Positions 10,347 through 22,178 of a stretch of DNA of 64,000 nt are shown in pieces. The position numbers were made by a program, and so were the translations under genes. This DNA is from Turnera subulata. Taxonomy: Eukaryota > Streptophyta > Magnoliopsida > Malpighiales > Passifloraceae. Below the pieces are notes generated by a model. The model was not told where the DNA came from and searched no databases. It saw nothing but the letters and a program-made list of their open reading frames with translations. The number at the start of each line of letters is the position of its first letter. Positions within the stretch are counted from its first letter, which is position 1. The stretch covers positions 124,001-188,000 of the forward strand of contig JAKUCV010006207.1 of assembly GCA_028386065.3 (NCBI GenBank). Direction: 5' to 3'.

Positions 10347-10682
10347 TATCTTCTTGGTACAACGTTGACCCTGAAGCTATTAGGGTCATTGGTGATGTTG
10401 ACCCTGATGCTATCGTTCCACGAAAACCACATACCGCCCGTGTTGTTCTGGCCAGGAAGTTCGAACCGGTTTGCTGGAGGAAAACGAAGTGGGATAACAC
10501 CATGATTGTCTTCAGGCTGCCACTGGGTCTCTGTGAGCAGATCCATGTTGGGCTTGTACTGGTTCTTTAAATCTCTCATGGTACGCGAAAACTCTTAGGA
10601 ACGCCTAGCAATTCCTCTGTAGTTCCACACCAGTAGACGGGCCTTTGGCCAAGTTGGTGGTAACTGAGTTACTCGAGGCATG
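10346..10682 (-). pseudogene. LINE endonuclease-like fragment captured antisense
   Basis: Reading the minus strand from an ATG at 10682, the translation includes LLVWNYRGIARR, one in-frame TAA, then a TMRDLKNQYKPNMDLLTETQ-like stretch and NNTGGMWFSWND. These match the start of plant L1-type endonucleases (LxWNCRG, then a DL...Y.PD...L.ET segment, then GGIWxxWN). Only the N-terminal part is present, and it ends at RR-stop beside an AAT microsatellite. It lies in the interior of the coding-poor gypsy element in opposite orientation, so it looks captured rather than ancestral. Confidence 0.6.
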
Positions 10683-10699
10683 CTCTAGGCAGTCATTGA

Positions 10700-12015
10700 A
10701 AGCTGGTAGTAGGTACCTTGGTCTAGGAATTGACAAGTGGACTCTAGGTTGAATTCCTAAAGTCTTTCAGAAATGAAAAACATGACGGAATTGGCCGAGC
10801 AGTAGAAGGAAGTTCTTAGGGTGCTTTGGTCCTCTAAGAAGAAGTCTCTTCCATATGAGTGACAGAGAACCTAGAGGAGGTCGACGAAGACGAGACGAGG
10901 CATCCTGCCGAGCTCGTTTGGTAGTTCCTCAGGACGCTCGTTTATCAGGCTGTAGGCCAACCGATTCCTCCTTCCTATGGAGGCACCCTCGACGAAAAAG
11001 ACAGATGATGGAGCAGGCATTCTGTCTCGACGTGTTTTGTGTTTTCTTTCTCTGAAAGTATTTTACAAATCTCTCTTTTGAAATGCTTTTTTATTATTTG
11101 CTTTCCACCGCTTGCCTTTTATAGAAATATGATTATCTGTTTTTCAAAGTTTATACCCCACCTATCCCCGGGAAAGTCTAAAAGATTTTTCGGAGATTGG
11201 AAAAGCAGATTTCTTCCTACAAAACTCCAAACCGTTTTCATTCTTCAAGGAGTTGCTTTTTGAAAATTCTGCCGTTGCCTCATTTATTGCTTCATCACTT
11301 TGTATGTTTTCTGGCAACACGAGTGTTTTTCAGCTCTTTTCCATCTCACAAGTTTCTTTCGCCCTGGCTATCCTGGCTTTTCTTTTAATGGTTTTTTTTT
11401 CTATATTTTCTACATCTTTTATCACATGCATCCTTGACCGTTGTGGCCAAGTTGATGGGACCATACCTCGAGTAGAGTGCATGTGTGACAGGTTGCTCCT
11501 GTTTGGACATCATGGAGGGATACGAATCTCGGAAGACATTTTTGCTCTTGTAGACTTTATGGACAAGTGGTTGTCGATTCTTTCAGTGGATCGACACGTG
11601 TTAGTGACGTCATCATCGCCTTGTGAGATAACGAACGATGTTTTCACGTAGAGAACTGACATCTCCGATAGCAACAGCAAGTTGCGATGCTCGAAATCGA
11701 GGCCCTATGTGACCGATCTAGAGCGCTGGTTAAGAAACACAAGTTTTATTTTTAACTTCTTTGTGATTGGTTTTATTTCCTTCTTATTGGTTTTGCCTTA
11801 AATGTTTGTCCTACTTTTAGCATATATGTTTTCGTATCATTAAAAAGGGTTTGGTTTATTTCCTTTCTGTTGGTTTTTATCCTTTTTGTTGGTTTTTATG
11901 TTGCCTTAAAATATTTCATTTCCACTATATACGCTTTCGAATTATTATTAATAAAAGGTTTTGTTTTAATAAAAACAACCACTTTATTTTTGATAACATA
12001 TTACATAGAGAAGGA
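10700..12015. other. Interior of the gypsy element, no recognised product
   Basis: Several open stretches exist on the + strand (for example 10855-11055 and 11253-11651), but none shows a retroelement or host motif that I recognise. A TGACGTCA palindrome lies near 11606-11613. The 11740-11990 part is T-rich and carries repeated TTTGTTGGTTTTTAT words. Confidence 0.4.
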
Positions 12016-12020
12016 GTACT

Positions 12021-12419
12021 CTAAGGAGTTATTTGCTTCTCTAAGTCTTTTACAAGTTTTTGAACGTTCTCGATCTGAGAGGAGAGTCCCGTACACGCCA
12101 GTTCGATCTGCATCACCGCCGAGCTGACCTTCTCCAGTGAAGTGTTTAGATGCTTCAGTGTCTGCAGTGATGTATCACTGGGAGCAGTTGCTTTGCCCTT
12201 CCTATCATCAGCAACCTCTTGACCGGAAGTCTCCTCCTTGCCGACAGGTTTCTTTCACTGTCTTCGAGAGACCACCATATGTTCCTTGAGACCGATGATG
12301 TTCGTCTTGAAGCGTTTCTTCGGAGGTTCTTCATCGGAGTCCGTAAAGGGATTAACCCCACCTGTATAACTTAACTCCTCTGAGTCAGAGGTAGTTTGAG
12401 TTCTTATTGGTGAGTCCAT
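12021..12419 (-). pseudogene. Antisense ORF of unknown function, one internal stop
   Basis: From ATG at 12419 to TAG at 12021 the minus strand encodes 132 codons interrupted once by TGA (near 12250). The product starts MDSPIRTQTTSDSEELSY and has an acidic/basic segment with PPKKRFK. It ends in a likely coiled coil (SLEKVSSAVMQIELA followed by LSSQIENVQKLVKDLEKQI). It lies just before the 3' LTR of the gypsy element in antisense. Additional antisense ORFs at this place are known from some plant Ty3/gypsy families. I do not recognise the protein. Confidence 0.5.
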
Positions 12420-12593
12420 GGCAGAGAGTGAGTTTTCCAGATTTTGAGGTTTGGTTTTTTATAAGAGAGCCAGAGACGCGTAAGGGTACAAATGGGATGT
12501 CATGTTAAGTTTGGACAGCTGGTGGAGTATACCAGAAGCTTATCGTGGTAGGACCCATGGATAAGACAGAATTTTGAGGACGAAATTCTTTTT

Positions 12594-12606
12594 AAGGTGG
12601 GTAGAA
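12594..12606 (+). other. Polypurine tract of the TGTAACAG element
   Basis: AAGGTGGGTAGAA directly precedes the 3' LTR. It is preceded by GAGGACGAAATTCT, a wording common before the 3' LTR of Ty3/gypsy chromoviruses. Confidence 0.75.
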
Positions 12607-15118
12607 TGTAACAGCCCTGGTAAAAATTTGGATTTTTACCGGACTGTAAAAGTCGTTATACAGTTATTTACCTTTGAATTTAATCTTGGGTAACTAATTC
12701 AAGGTAAATCGAGTGATGATTTTCGAAACCGAGGCTTTTCCGCGCTCGGGATTTTTTTGTGGAATTTACGGGCCAAAATTGGAATTTCTCGGGTCCCATA
12801 ATCCTCAGAAAAATCATGTTAACCGCGACGGAGCAGACCGGAAATATAACTAAGGAGGTATACTAGTTATTTGCTGGTCCGGACGAAGCCCGCTTTGCAT
12901 GATTGAGCTCCTGCACTGCCTTTTTCACTGTTCTTGCTTTTTCTTTTTCCTGTGCCACCGACAGCATCCCATGCTTCCTGTCCTACCTTTTTCCTGCATT
13001 AAATCACTCGAGTTCTCTAAGTCCAGTACACGCAAACTTGAAACCCAGTATTTTTCCTTTTGCAAAACCATTCTTTCATTCCCTGCAAACCAACCAAAAG
13101 AAAAAGAAAAAAAAAGAAAACAACAAACAACCCGCAACCACCGACCGACACCAACCCACACACACACCACCAACCACCCGAGACAACAGCACCAGACACA
13201 CCACCACCAACAACAGCCGACCGTCACCCATCCTCCTCTCCTTCTCTCCTCCTTCGCTCGCCGTCCACCTCACGCGCGACAGCCAAGTCGCGGCTCCACC
13301 ACCTTCAAATGCAGCTGCCGCCCTTGCCTGCACGCCACCATACACCACCACCGCCACCTGCAACCGACACCACAGCCTCACCGCCATCGCCACCAACAAG
13401 GGCGACCGCTGCCGCGCCGCCTCTCCTCCTCGTCGCGCTCTCACCCGACGACGACGCCGAGACGAACCTGCAGACGGCCACGACCCACCACACCTGTAGC
13501 CTCACGCCGTTGCCTCCTTGCCATGTAGTGCCGCCGTTCGTCTTCCTCCTCGCGTTGCACTGCCGCTCGCAACCGTTCTCGCCCCGCACTGTCCAGTCTC
13601 GCTGTGTCGTTGGCGAACAGAATCACGGTGAGCATGATGGGTTAAAGCCTGAATTAGTCTTTGAGCAGGCTTGAGTTTTGGGCTTGTAATCTTGGGTTGA
13701 TGGGCTAAAATGTTTTGGACTTGGATATTATGGTGGGCTGACTCATTTTCCTTTCATATTACACACAGATTAAACTAACGGAAATTAATAAGTAATAGCG
13801 AAGATTAAAAATTATATGTATATATATAGGTATACGTTATTTACACATATGATATGGGGAGTATGAAATAAATATGCGGTATACTACAATATTAGCGTTG
13901 TGCATAAATAAATAAATATATATGTGTATATATGTAACCTATAAGTATCCATCGAGTATAATTAACATGGTGATACTATAAACGAATTACGAAAATAGAC
14001 TATTATATGCATGTCATTTGGTTGCGCATTTATGTGATTATATGTTGATACATCTAGGTGAAGAGGACGTAAACGAGGGCTTGGAACCCGTGGGAGAAAT
14101 TCACGAGGAATTTATCAGCCAAGGTGAGGATAAGTAAATATTTATATACTGCCCGTGATATCATGTTGTTGTTTGTTTACTATGAGTGATAATTGCTGGT
14201 ATGACACTACTTTTGTGACTGTGATTGATTGTTGTTGTTAATGATGATGTTGGAATTGTTGGTAAAAGTAAGTTTATTGTTGTTGTTGTTGACTGTGAGA
14301 AATGTGTGAGTTGAGTACCGGGGTACTATCATGTGATGACAGATTGGTTAAGTTTGTATTGTCCAGACGAGCTGAGAGGCCGTGAGCCTGCTCGGGATAA
14401 TGAATAATGGACGGTTAATAGTAATGTGGAAACAAGCTGAGAAAGAAGGAAATAATAAAATTGAAACACTTAGACGTCTAGCAAGTCACAGTTAAATGTT
14501 GGAACAGCCAGATGGTAGTCTTTTATTTTATGGTGCTGGGGGAGAGTGTGCTTGGGGTCTGCTCCCTGTCTGTGCTAGTTATTACGTGGAGGTACCAGGG
14601 CGGGGTCCACGGACTAGCTAGCTTGACTACCTGGCAACGGCCACCATTTAACTAGTGATAGGGGCCCTGATAATAAAATTGGAATAGCGAGTGTGTTATT
14701 TAAGGTTTGTGAGAACCTTAGTTAATTGTTGTTGATGTGACTTAGTTATTATCGGTTGCTTGTATATTTGTCTTTACTTATGGATTTCACCTGGTGAGCA
14801 CTTCGGACTCACCCCTCGCCTACGTGACTCTGTCACGTAGTTTGGTTTGTGCTGAGTGCAGGAACATACATGGCAAGCTGCAGTGTACCCTCGGGCAAGA
14901 CTCGGATCCATTAGATTGCATCCGGTTTTGCATATGGTGTATTGAGTATTTAAATGCTTCCGTTGTGCTAATGTTGTTGCTGTACCCGAGGTCGGGAGAC
15001 TGATATTATATTGGGCCATTGGGCCGGATTTCCTGTTATATATGTTGTTTGTGCCACGTGTCGGCACTGTTGTTCGATAAATACTGTGTATTGGGTAAAT
15101 AGTATTCGGGGTGTTTCA
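12607..15118 (+). repeat. 3' LTR of the TGTAACAG gypsy element
   Basis: It is 2512 bp, starts TGTAACAGCC and ends GGTGTTTCA, and is followed by TATAT. It is uninterrupted and defines the pre-insertion sequence of the 5' LTR (GGATAAGTAAATATTT at about 14129-14144). The GC-rich part 13130-13625 yields reading frames that are compositional, not genes. Confidence 0.9.
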
Positions 15119-16208
15119 TATATAATGTACACAAAGAGTTTTTTCATGACCTAGACCAACGAATTATTCAAAATTATTTTTTGTATTAGAATAGAAATTT
15201 ATAAATCGATTATTATTAATGATATTTAGTAATCCTTTGATATTCTAAATTATATAATAATTATTATTAAATTATATTATTAATGAAGGGGATTGTTAAG
15301 TTATATTATTATTTTTCATTACTATTATTTTTCGTAGTCTTTGTACTTGTTAGTAATTTTTGTTGACTATTCGATTGTTTTTTTGTTTGTTTTTTCATAG
15401 TTCTTATTGATAATAAACTACAAACACATCAGTCATGAATTTTCTTGATTATTCTTTTTTGTATTCATTGTTCTTGTTCCTAGTTCTGGTTGCAATTCAA
15501 CTATTCTTTGATTTTCACCATAATTCTTATTGATAATAAATTGCAAACACATGTGCCGTGAGATCTTGTGACTATTCTTCTCCATAATTATTCTTTTTCG
15601 TAATCATTGTTCCTAGTTCTGGTTGACAATTCAACTGTTCTTTGACTTTCACAATAGTTCTTATTGATAATAAATTGCAAACACATGTGCCATCAGAATT
15701 TGTGACTATTCTTCTCCAGAATTATTCTTTTCTATAAATATTATTCTAGTTCATAGTGTTCGCTTTTTTATTGTTTTTCAGTGATTATTATTTTTTTAAA
15801 AAATCTAAAATAACTCAAATTGATAATTTAATAATAATAAGGTAAATTATGTAATTTTGAAAAGGTTAAAGACTAAACGAAATCGAAATATGAAAAATGG
15901 GAAATACTATAGTGCTTTAAGGAGTAGAAATTCATTGTCATAAGCCTGATGAGACTAGATATATGGAGATTGCATGGGTGCACCCGCTTGAATGGTATCA
16001 ATTCTTGAGTAATTGACCTATGGAGGGAGGAAGGAATTTTTTTATTTTTTAATAGTGTTCTATGTTAACAATTAGTAATATAGTTCCTAATGGATCTAAG
16101 CAACAATAGAGGAATCTGAAGTCATAAATATTGCAAGAATAGATAATTTCCAGAAGAATAATAAATACAACAGTTTGGATGTTTTTTGATCTATAGTATA
16201 GATTATTA
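15119..16208. repeat. Right copy of the AT-rich direct repeat, with internal ~120-bp repeats
   Basis: It is related to 1480-2196. Between about 15440 and 15720 a unit with GTTCYTAGTTCTGGTTG, CAACTRTTCTTTGA and TTATTGATAATAAATTGCAAACACATGTGCC occurs twice in tandem. No gene was seen. Confidence 0.55.
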
Positions 16209-19200
16209 CTAGTACAATACCCCGTGTGTCACACGGGAGACAATTGTTTATATGATGTATTAACATTTACTACGAGAGATAAATCAACGGAGATTGAATA
16301 AGATACAATTTCATTAAATTAAAAACGATTGTATTATTTTTTCTGCATAAATAAAAAAATTGATTAGTTAAACAAAAAATATAGAATATGTAACAGCCCG
16401 GGTAAAATTTTTGATTTTTACCGGGACTGTAGAAATTGTTTCACCGCGATTTACTGTAGAATTAATCTTGGGTAATTAATTCAAGGTAAATCGGGAATCG
16501 TTTTTCGAATCCGAGTGTTTTCCCGCGCTCGTGATTTTCCCGCGGATTTTTCGAACCTAAGTTGGTATTTTCCGAGTTTCGAAATTTCTCGGAAAATCAC
16601 ATCGGAAAATAACTACGGGGTATCGATTATTTTCTGGACCGGATCGGACTCGCCCGTAATATGGACGATTTGCATTATTTGGGCTTCACATGCTTAATAG
16701 TAAAAAAAATAAATAAAATAATAATAAAAAAAAAGATTAAAAGGGGAAGGCAGCCGGTGAAGATGCAGAAGGAAAAAAAAGAAGAAAAAAAAAGAAAAGA
16801 AAGAAGAGAGAAAAACAAAGGAAAAAAAAAGAAAGAAAAAAAAAGAAAAAGGAAGGGAACCGGGAAGGCTGCCGCGCCGGCCACCCTTCACCACCATCCA
16901 TCTCCTTCCCTTCTCCTTGCAGCAGCGCCGCCCGAGCCGCCGACCTCTCCACCGTACCGCCCCTACTCAGCCTCCACACGACGACGACGAGCAGAGAGTC
17001 GCGCCTCCTCGCCGTCCTCTCCCTGCTGCCGTCGCGCCACCGTTGTGGACGAACCGGGTCGCATGCCTGCAGCTTCAGCAGCCCCGTCGCCGATCTTCCT
17101 TGCTGCTGCCGACGGCCAGGACGTGCCACCCTCGTCTTCGCCTCGTCCCCGCCAGTGTCGCTGCTCGCCGTCCCGCGTCGCCGCCGCCGTCTGCAGCTTC
17201 CAAGGTGAGCAGACCCGATGGAGGTGGATTCGACCCGGATGCCTGGCGGGTTGGGTCTCGCGGGTTGACCCGGGTTGGATGGGTTGGATTTTGGGTTGGT
17301 TTTGGGCTGAGTGTGTTTGGGCTTGGGTGTTAATGGGCTGTGTGTGTGTGTGTGGGCTTGACTGTACTGGGCTGGGCGTGGGCTTACTGTTCATGGCCCA
17401 GTCCAGTTAAAAAAAAAAGAAATAAAATATATATATTTATCTATTTTCTGGAAATAAATCAATTTTGAAAAAAATATATATTTACCTTGAGGAAATTAAG
17501 ATCAAATTAATTCTGGTATTTTGAGAAAAATATAAATATATATTACTTTGATAAATAATTAGGTTATGTTTGAAAAACTAATATTAATTGGAAAATTATA
17601 TATATGCCTTGAAATTAATTTCTGGAAAATTTGATATGTATATTATTTTGGCTGGAAAATTATGATTGTGGTATATGTAAATAAATGTGTATTTTGGAAA
17701 TTAAATTTAATTATATTTTGTGTTGGAAAATTTAATTGTATATGTATTTAGAGAAAGATACATACTAGATAAATATTTTCTGAAAATTATTAATAGGATT
17801 TTATTTTCTGGAAAAATTATAGTAATTATTATTTTGGAAATTATAGTTATTTTATGAAAATATTTTGAAAAGAATTTTAATTAAAATATAGTACCGAAAT
17901 TATATTTGGATATACGTATGGTTAAATATTTTCGATAAAAGATAATAATAAGGGATAAGTAACCGGGATGGGTAATTACGTAGTACTGGCATCATTGCAT
18001 ACCGAATATGTGCATTTATGTGTATGTATGATTTTGTTGTATAGGTTCGGATATCGGGCAGTTTCCCGAGGAGCCGGCGTCGGACCGGTCATTATTTTCC
18101 GAAGTTGAGTAATCGGCCAAGGTGAGGATGGATTTCCTTCAATATGTGCCTTATTACTCGGTTATTGTGTTTGGTGTTGTTGCATTGTTGGATGCTGTGC
18201 TTTTGTCGTGATTTGGTTCGGGATATCTATCCCGGTGCTTGTTTGGTATTTTTGGGATGTTTATCCCCGTGTCGATTTTCTGTGTCTTTTGGAATAAGTA
18301 TAATGGTATAATTAATGAATAGTGACAAGGATGTCGATCCTTGGTATTTTGGTTAGGGATGTCGATCCCTGAGTTTGGTTTTCGATGACGGTAATATAAT
18401 TGTCACGTGGTAAGTAGTGGTACGACCGGATGGTTGGTGACTGTTTTGTGGTGCCATGATCTGGGTTACTTGTGATGGGCATGTTGATGCCAGTTTGATT
18501 GGGATGTTGATCCCTGAGTTTGATATTGGGATGTTGATCTCGGGTTCTTTTTGATCTGGCACCAGGAACAAGTTGATAACCTGGTACGACCCTAGCTTAT
18601 CCGTGACGGGGCCCGGAAAGATAAAATTGGATAATTGATTTTTAATTGAGTCTTTTGGTTTGACTGTTGTTTCGGACTTGAGTAATTGTTAGTGTCCATA
18701 TTGATCGTCTTTCCATTGTCGTGAGCACTTCGGACTCACCCCTCACCTGCGGGCTTTCATCCCGTAGGATATGTTTTTACTATTATTGGGCCATTGGGCC
18801 AGTTAAGTTATTACTGTTGTTATTGGTGTTGGGCCGTAGGGCCGTATTGTGGTTTATTATGATGGGCTGTCGAGCCCGAGTTTTTGTTATACACACTGTA
18901 TGCTTGGGTTTATTTTGTTGGGTTGCCACAGTTCCGGCTCGGGTTTACTGTGTACGGTAAATACGGGCCGGGGCGTTTCAGAATAAAAAGAAAGTGATTG
19001 TGAAAAGGAAACAATAATACTCACTTGTATGAGAATATGCAATTCAAAGATAAATTATTTTAAGAGATTGACTTTGAAGAAAACTTTATTAGTGAGGGAG
19101 ATAATTCAAATTGAATAAAACTAATAAATCTTGTTACTATCTTAAAAAATTATAATTTTTTAAAATAATTTGAATTAAAAAGAGAACTTCAATATCACTA

Positions 19201-19410
19201 TTTTTTAAAAGAGAGATAATCTAAAGAGATAATTTTAAAAAAATTATTTTGAAGAGATAATTTGAATAAAAATATTAAAGAACTTGTAATCTAAGACAAT
19301 GAAACATGTAACTCAAATGGAGCCACATGTCTTCTTTACATTTTTTAAAAATTTTCATGTGTCATTATTTCAATCACTCCTGAAATATGTCTCTGCTATA
19401 TATATATCGA
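16209..19410 (-). mobile_element. Helitron-like non-autonomous element, split by a solo LTR
   Basis: On the minus strand the 3' end has a perfect 8-bp-stem hairpin, CCCGTGTG-A-CACACGGG (16221-16237). It is followed eight bases later by CTAG (16212-16209) and then T, the classic Helitron 3' terminus. The opposite end near 19410 starts TCGATATATATATAGCAGAGACA. It is followed by GACACATG and ACATGTGG words common in plant Helitron 5' regions. Subtracting the solo LTR and its duplication leaves about 600 bp with no helicase. The base before the 5' TC is G rather than the usual A, so the 5' end is less secure than the 3' end. Confidence 0.5.
16389..18980 (+). repeat. Solo LTR of a TGTAACAG...GTTTCA family
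   Basis: It starts TGTAACAGCCCGG, ends GGGGCGTTTCA and is 2592 bp. It is flanked by the perfect duplication GAATA (16384-16388 and 18981-18985). It shares architecture with the LTRs of the element at 2202-15118: the same first 20 bases in outline, a purine-rich stretch (16700-16860), a GC-rich island (16870-17210) ending in AAGGTGAG, and later GGCCAAGGTGAGGAT. The reading frames within 16515-17410 and the GGGATGTTGATCCC-type repeats (18240-18550) belong to the LTR. Confidence 0.9.
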
Positions 19411-20526
19411 CATTCTTTTTTTTTGGTTACTATAAATCTATAATACATGCTTCTTAACCTATCATATCCATTTTCCTGTGTCTATAAGGTTGACAAGTTT
19501 TGTAATACAAAGTTATATATGTACTGATTTTGTATTCAATAGATCCCAAAAACTGCTGAGTATATGTTTGGGGGTACTTAATGCAGACCAGGCAATAGTG
19601 ACCCCGACCGCAATTGATGTTGATACTGTTGGTTACGTTGCATAAATTGTTAATGTCTAATCATACTTTAGTTAGAAATTGGTACATGAACTCTATCCAA
19701 GGATCTGCTGGTTAATTTTAGGTACCCATCTCCAATTCAGTCGTCGTCACTTTAATTAGAATTCAAAGCACCATAATCTCTTTTCAGGCGATGTGAAATT
19801 AATGTAGGCGTTGTAGAGAGGGTGGTGTTATTCAACACATTTAAACTTAACCAAGACAAAATCTTTAGGCTTTTAATTACTCAAATCTATAAATGACCAC
19901 ATGGTCAACAAAGCTACACATCTAACAATATTTCATAATATAGTCAATAACTACTCAATGAAAAGAAAAAAGAAATTAATTGTATCAAAGCTGTGCATTC
20001 GAACAAATTAATTATTTTTTTCCTTTAGTTTCTGGTCATGATATACCAATTATTACCCGACAAATTCATAAAAGTATCATGTATTTTCAGCGTAAAATTT
20101 GTATTTAGCTAATAATTGAACCAGTTTGACTTTAAATTTTTTGATATAGAAACTAGTTGGCCAGTATAGTCATTAATGCAGTAACTCAGACGGCCCCTTT
20201 ATTACATCCAAATGTAACTCATAGTTGCATATATGTATATATGGTTTTTTCTATGGATTTTTTGCCTTAAGGCACATGATAAGTTAGAAATAAAATTTCA
20301 TAATTAATGTGTATTAGTTTTTTTAATGGCTGATATAACCTATTGTTATATCTTACGTTAATTACATTACACAAGATAGAAAAACTCTATATGCACAAAC
20401 CAGAAACTAAACATTGTACAAATTAAGTGAAGGAAAATAATGGACACCAATTGTACCATATACCACATAGCTGTATAAATCAATAGAATAATTAATAAAA
20501 AAATTATTGTCTCACCAAATTCAAAT
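19411..20526. other. AT-rich intergenic stretch, nothing recognised
   Basis: No ORF, RNA gene or structured repeat was identified in this AT-rich DNA upstream of the AP2 gene. Confidence 0.5.
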
Positions 20527-20791
20527 GGGTAAATTACATATATAGGGTCCGTACTATTTCAAAAGTATCGTTTCGGGTCTGTACTTTTTTTTTGTCTCTT
20601 TTATGGGTCTATACTCTTATTTTTCGTCCCTTTTAGGGGTCTCGGGCAGTCTACGTCATTAGCGGGGCTGCCCGAAACCTCTAAAAGGAATGAACAATAA
20701 GAGTACACACCCGTAAAAGGGACAAGAAATAGTGTAGACCCCCAAAAGATACTTTTGAAATAGTACGGACCCTATATATGCGATTTACTCG
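20527..20791. repeat. Foldback/MITE-like element, copy 1
   Basis: The two halves are inverted repeats over nearly the whole 265 bp. The left half reads GGGTCCGTACTATTTC, AAAAGTATCGTTT, GGGTCTGTACT and TTTTAGGGGTCTCGGGCAG. The right half reads the reverse complement back to GAAATAGTACGGACCC. The transcript would form one long hairpin. A related copy lies at 21189-21434. Confidence 0.75.
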
Positions 20792-20814
20792 AAAAAAAAA
20801 ACTTGATACAACCC

Positions 20815-21080
20815 TAGGGAAAATACCGTAAAGTCAAAAATGGCCATAACTTCTTGTTCGGAATTCGTTTTGGTTCAAATTTTTTTTCTCATTCATATTT
20901 TAACATGATCTAATGGATAGTATCAGACTCCATACTTAAAATTTGAAAAATTCGCATGAAACTCGTGCCGTAAATTCGAAAATGGCCATAACTTCTCGTC
21001 CGGAACTCGTTTTGGTTCAAATTGTTTTCCTCGTTCTTATTTTAACATGGTATAAAGGATAGTATCAGTCTCCACAATTA
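20815..21080. repeat. Tandem ~140-bp repeat between the two foldback copies
   Basis: AATGGCCATAACTTCT(T/C)GT(T/C)CGGAA followed by TCGTTTTGGTTCAAATT and TTTTAACATG occurs twice (about 20845 and 20980). A further partial AATGGCCATAA, with TTCCGGACGAAAAGTTAT, appears near 21150-21190. Confidence 0.65.
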
Positions 21081-21188
21081 TCTCGAAATTTGAATAAAAT
21101 AGCAGAAAAGTGATGTACTAACCCCTAGGGAAAATGACCGAGAACAAGAAAATGGCCATAATGAGTTATTAGTTCCGGACGAAAAGTT

Positions 21189-21434
21189 ATAGGGTTCATA
21201 CTATTTCAAAAGTATCGTTTGGGGGTCTGTACTATTTCTTGTCCTTTTTACGGGTCTGTACTCTTATTTTCGTTCCTTTTAGGGGTCTCGGGCAGCCCCA
21301 CTGATGACGTGGACTGCCCGAGACCCCTAAAAGAGACGAAAAATAAGAATATAGACCCGTAAAAAGAACAAGAAATAGTACAGACCCCCAAACGATACTT
21401 TTAAAGAAGTACGGACCTATATATGCAATTTATC
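21189..21434. repeat. Foldback/MITE-like element, copy 2
   Basis: It has the same organisation as copy 1, with inverted halves meeting at GGGCAGCCCCACTGATGACGTGGACTGCCC-type sequence (core near 21290-21325). Each half repeats GGGGTCTGTACTATTTCTTG and AAACGATACTTTT. It lies about 740 bp upstream of the AP2 start codon. Confidence 0.75.
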
Positions 21435-22178
21435 CAATTCAAATAGGCTCGAATTCTAGAAAAATAAATAAACCATACAAGGAAGGAACAAATCCTTTAG
21501 AGATTTTTGTTATAGATTATTTTGATAAATATTATTTGATTATGGATTGGATGTACCAATTTAGCTTATCCATGTAGTAGAATGGGAGTATCCCAATAAC
21601 TTTTCAAAAAAGCAAAATAAGGTGGCACCTAATCTGGAGAATATGATATGGTGGTTAATTTACAAACTAGTAGGGGTGGATGAAGAAGCCAGATCCACTA
21701 TTGCAAAATCAAAACTTTACTCACTTGATGATTAGGGTAAGACGACATTAAAATAGGTTCTTAAAAGTCAAAAAATATATTTTTGTTTTCGAAGAATATA
21801 AAACCATGTATAACAAGAACTAACTAATTTATAATATTGAAATTCAGAAGAGCACACTAGTGAAGACAAAAGGAAAAGAAAGGTACACAAAGAAAGCCGG
21901 TGAGAGACGGCCACAAAAGAACACCTCCACCAGCCGGCTCTCCTCTTTACTGCCTTGCCATTCCTATTAAAGAAACAACTTTATATGCTCTCTCATTTCT
22001 CTCTTCTTCAATCTTCTTTTTTCTCATTGGATGACCTATATACCTAGTCATTATCATTCATATATATTTCATATACCCTCTCTCTCGCTCTCCCCCTCTC
22101 ACTCACACAACAAAATTCACTCTATATTTTCTTTTTCGACTTGTGTGCTTGTGCAACTCCTCTCTTTGTCAAAGTTTA
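21435..22178 (+). promoter_or_regulatory. Upstream region and probable 5' UTR of the AP2 gene
   Basis: TATA-like boxes occur at about 21979 (TTTATATG) and near 22060. Long CT-rich runs (21985-22020, 22075-22105) are typical of plant 5' leaders. An ATG at 22031 opens a 66-codon frame that overlaps the main start in another frame (to 22231). If transcription starts upstream of it, this could dampen translation. The transcription start cannot be fixed from sequence alone. Confidence 0.4.

Larger units (their letters stand above)
2202..15118 (+). mobile_element. Ty3/gypsy-type LTR element, coding-poor (LARD-like), with nested Copia
   Basis: The LTRs start TGTAACAGCC and end GGTGTTTCA. The element is flanked by the perfect 5-bp duplication TATAT (2197-2201 and 15119-15123). 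The 5' LTR is followed by a primer-binding-like TTTGGTAGCGGAGCGGG (10105-10121). The 3' LTR is preceded by the typical GAGGACGAAATTC...AAGGTGGGTAGAA tract. The internal region is only about 2.5 kb and has no recognisable gag, protease, RT or integrase, so it depends on other elements for movement. LTR style (TGTAAC...TTTCA) and tract wording resemble the Tekay/Del group; that lineage call is inference. The 5' LTR is enlarged by a 5278-bp antisense Copia insertion. Confidence 0.85.

Noticed and set aside
16661..17410. A 249-residue Lys- then Pro/Arg-rich frame and its antisense partners
   Set aside because: It sits wholly in the solo LTR; the composition comes from a purine run followed by a GC island.
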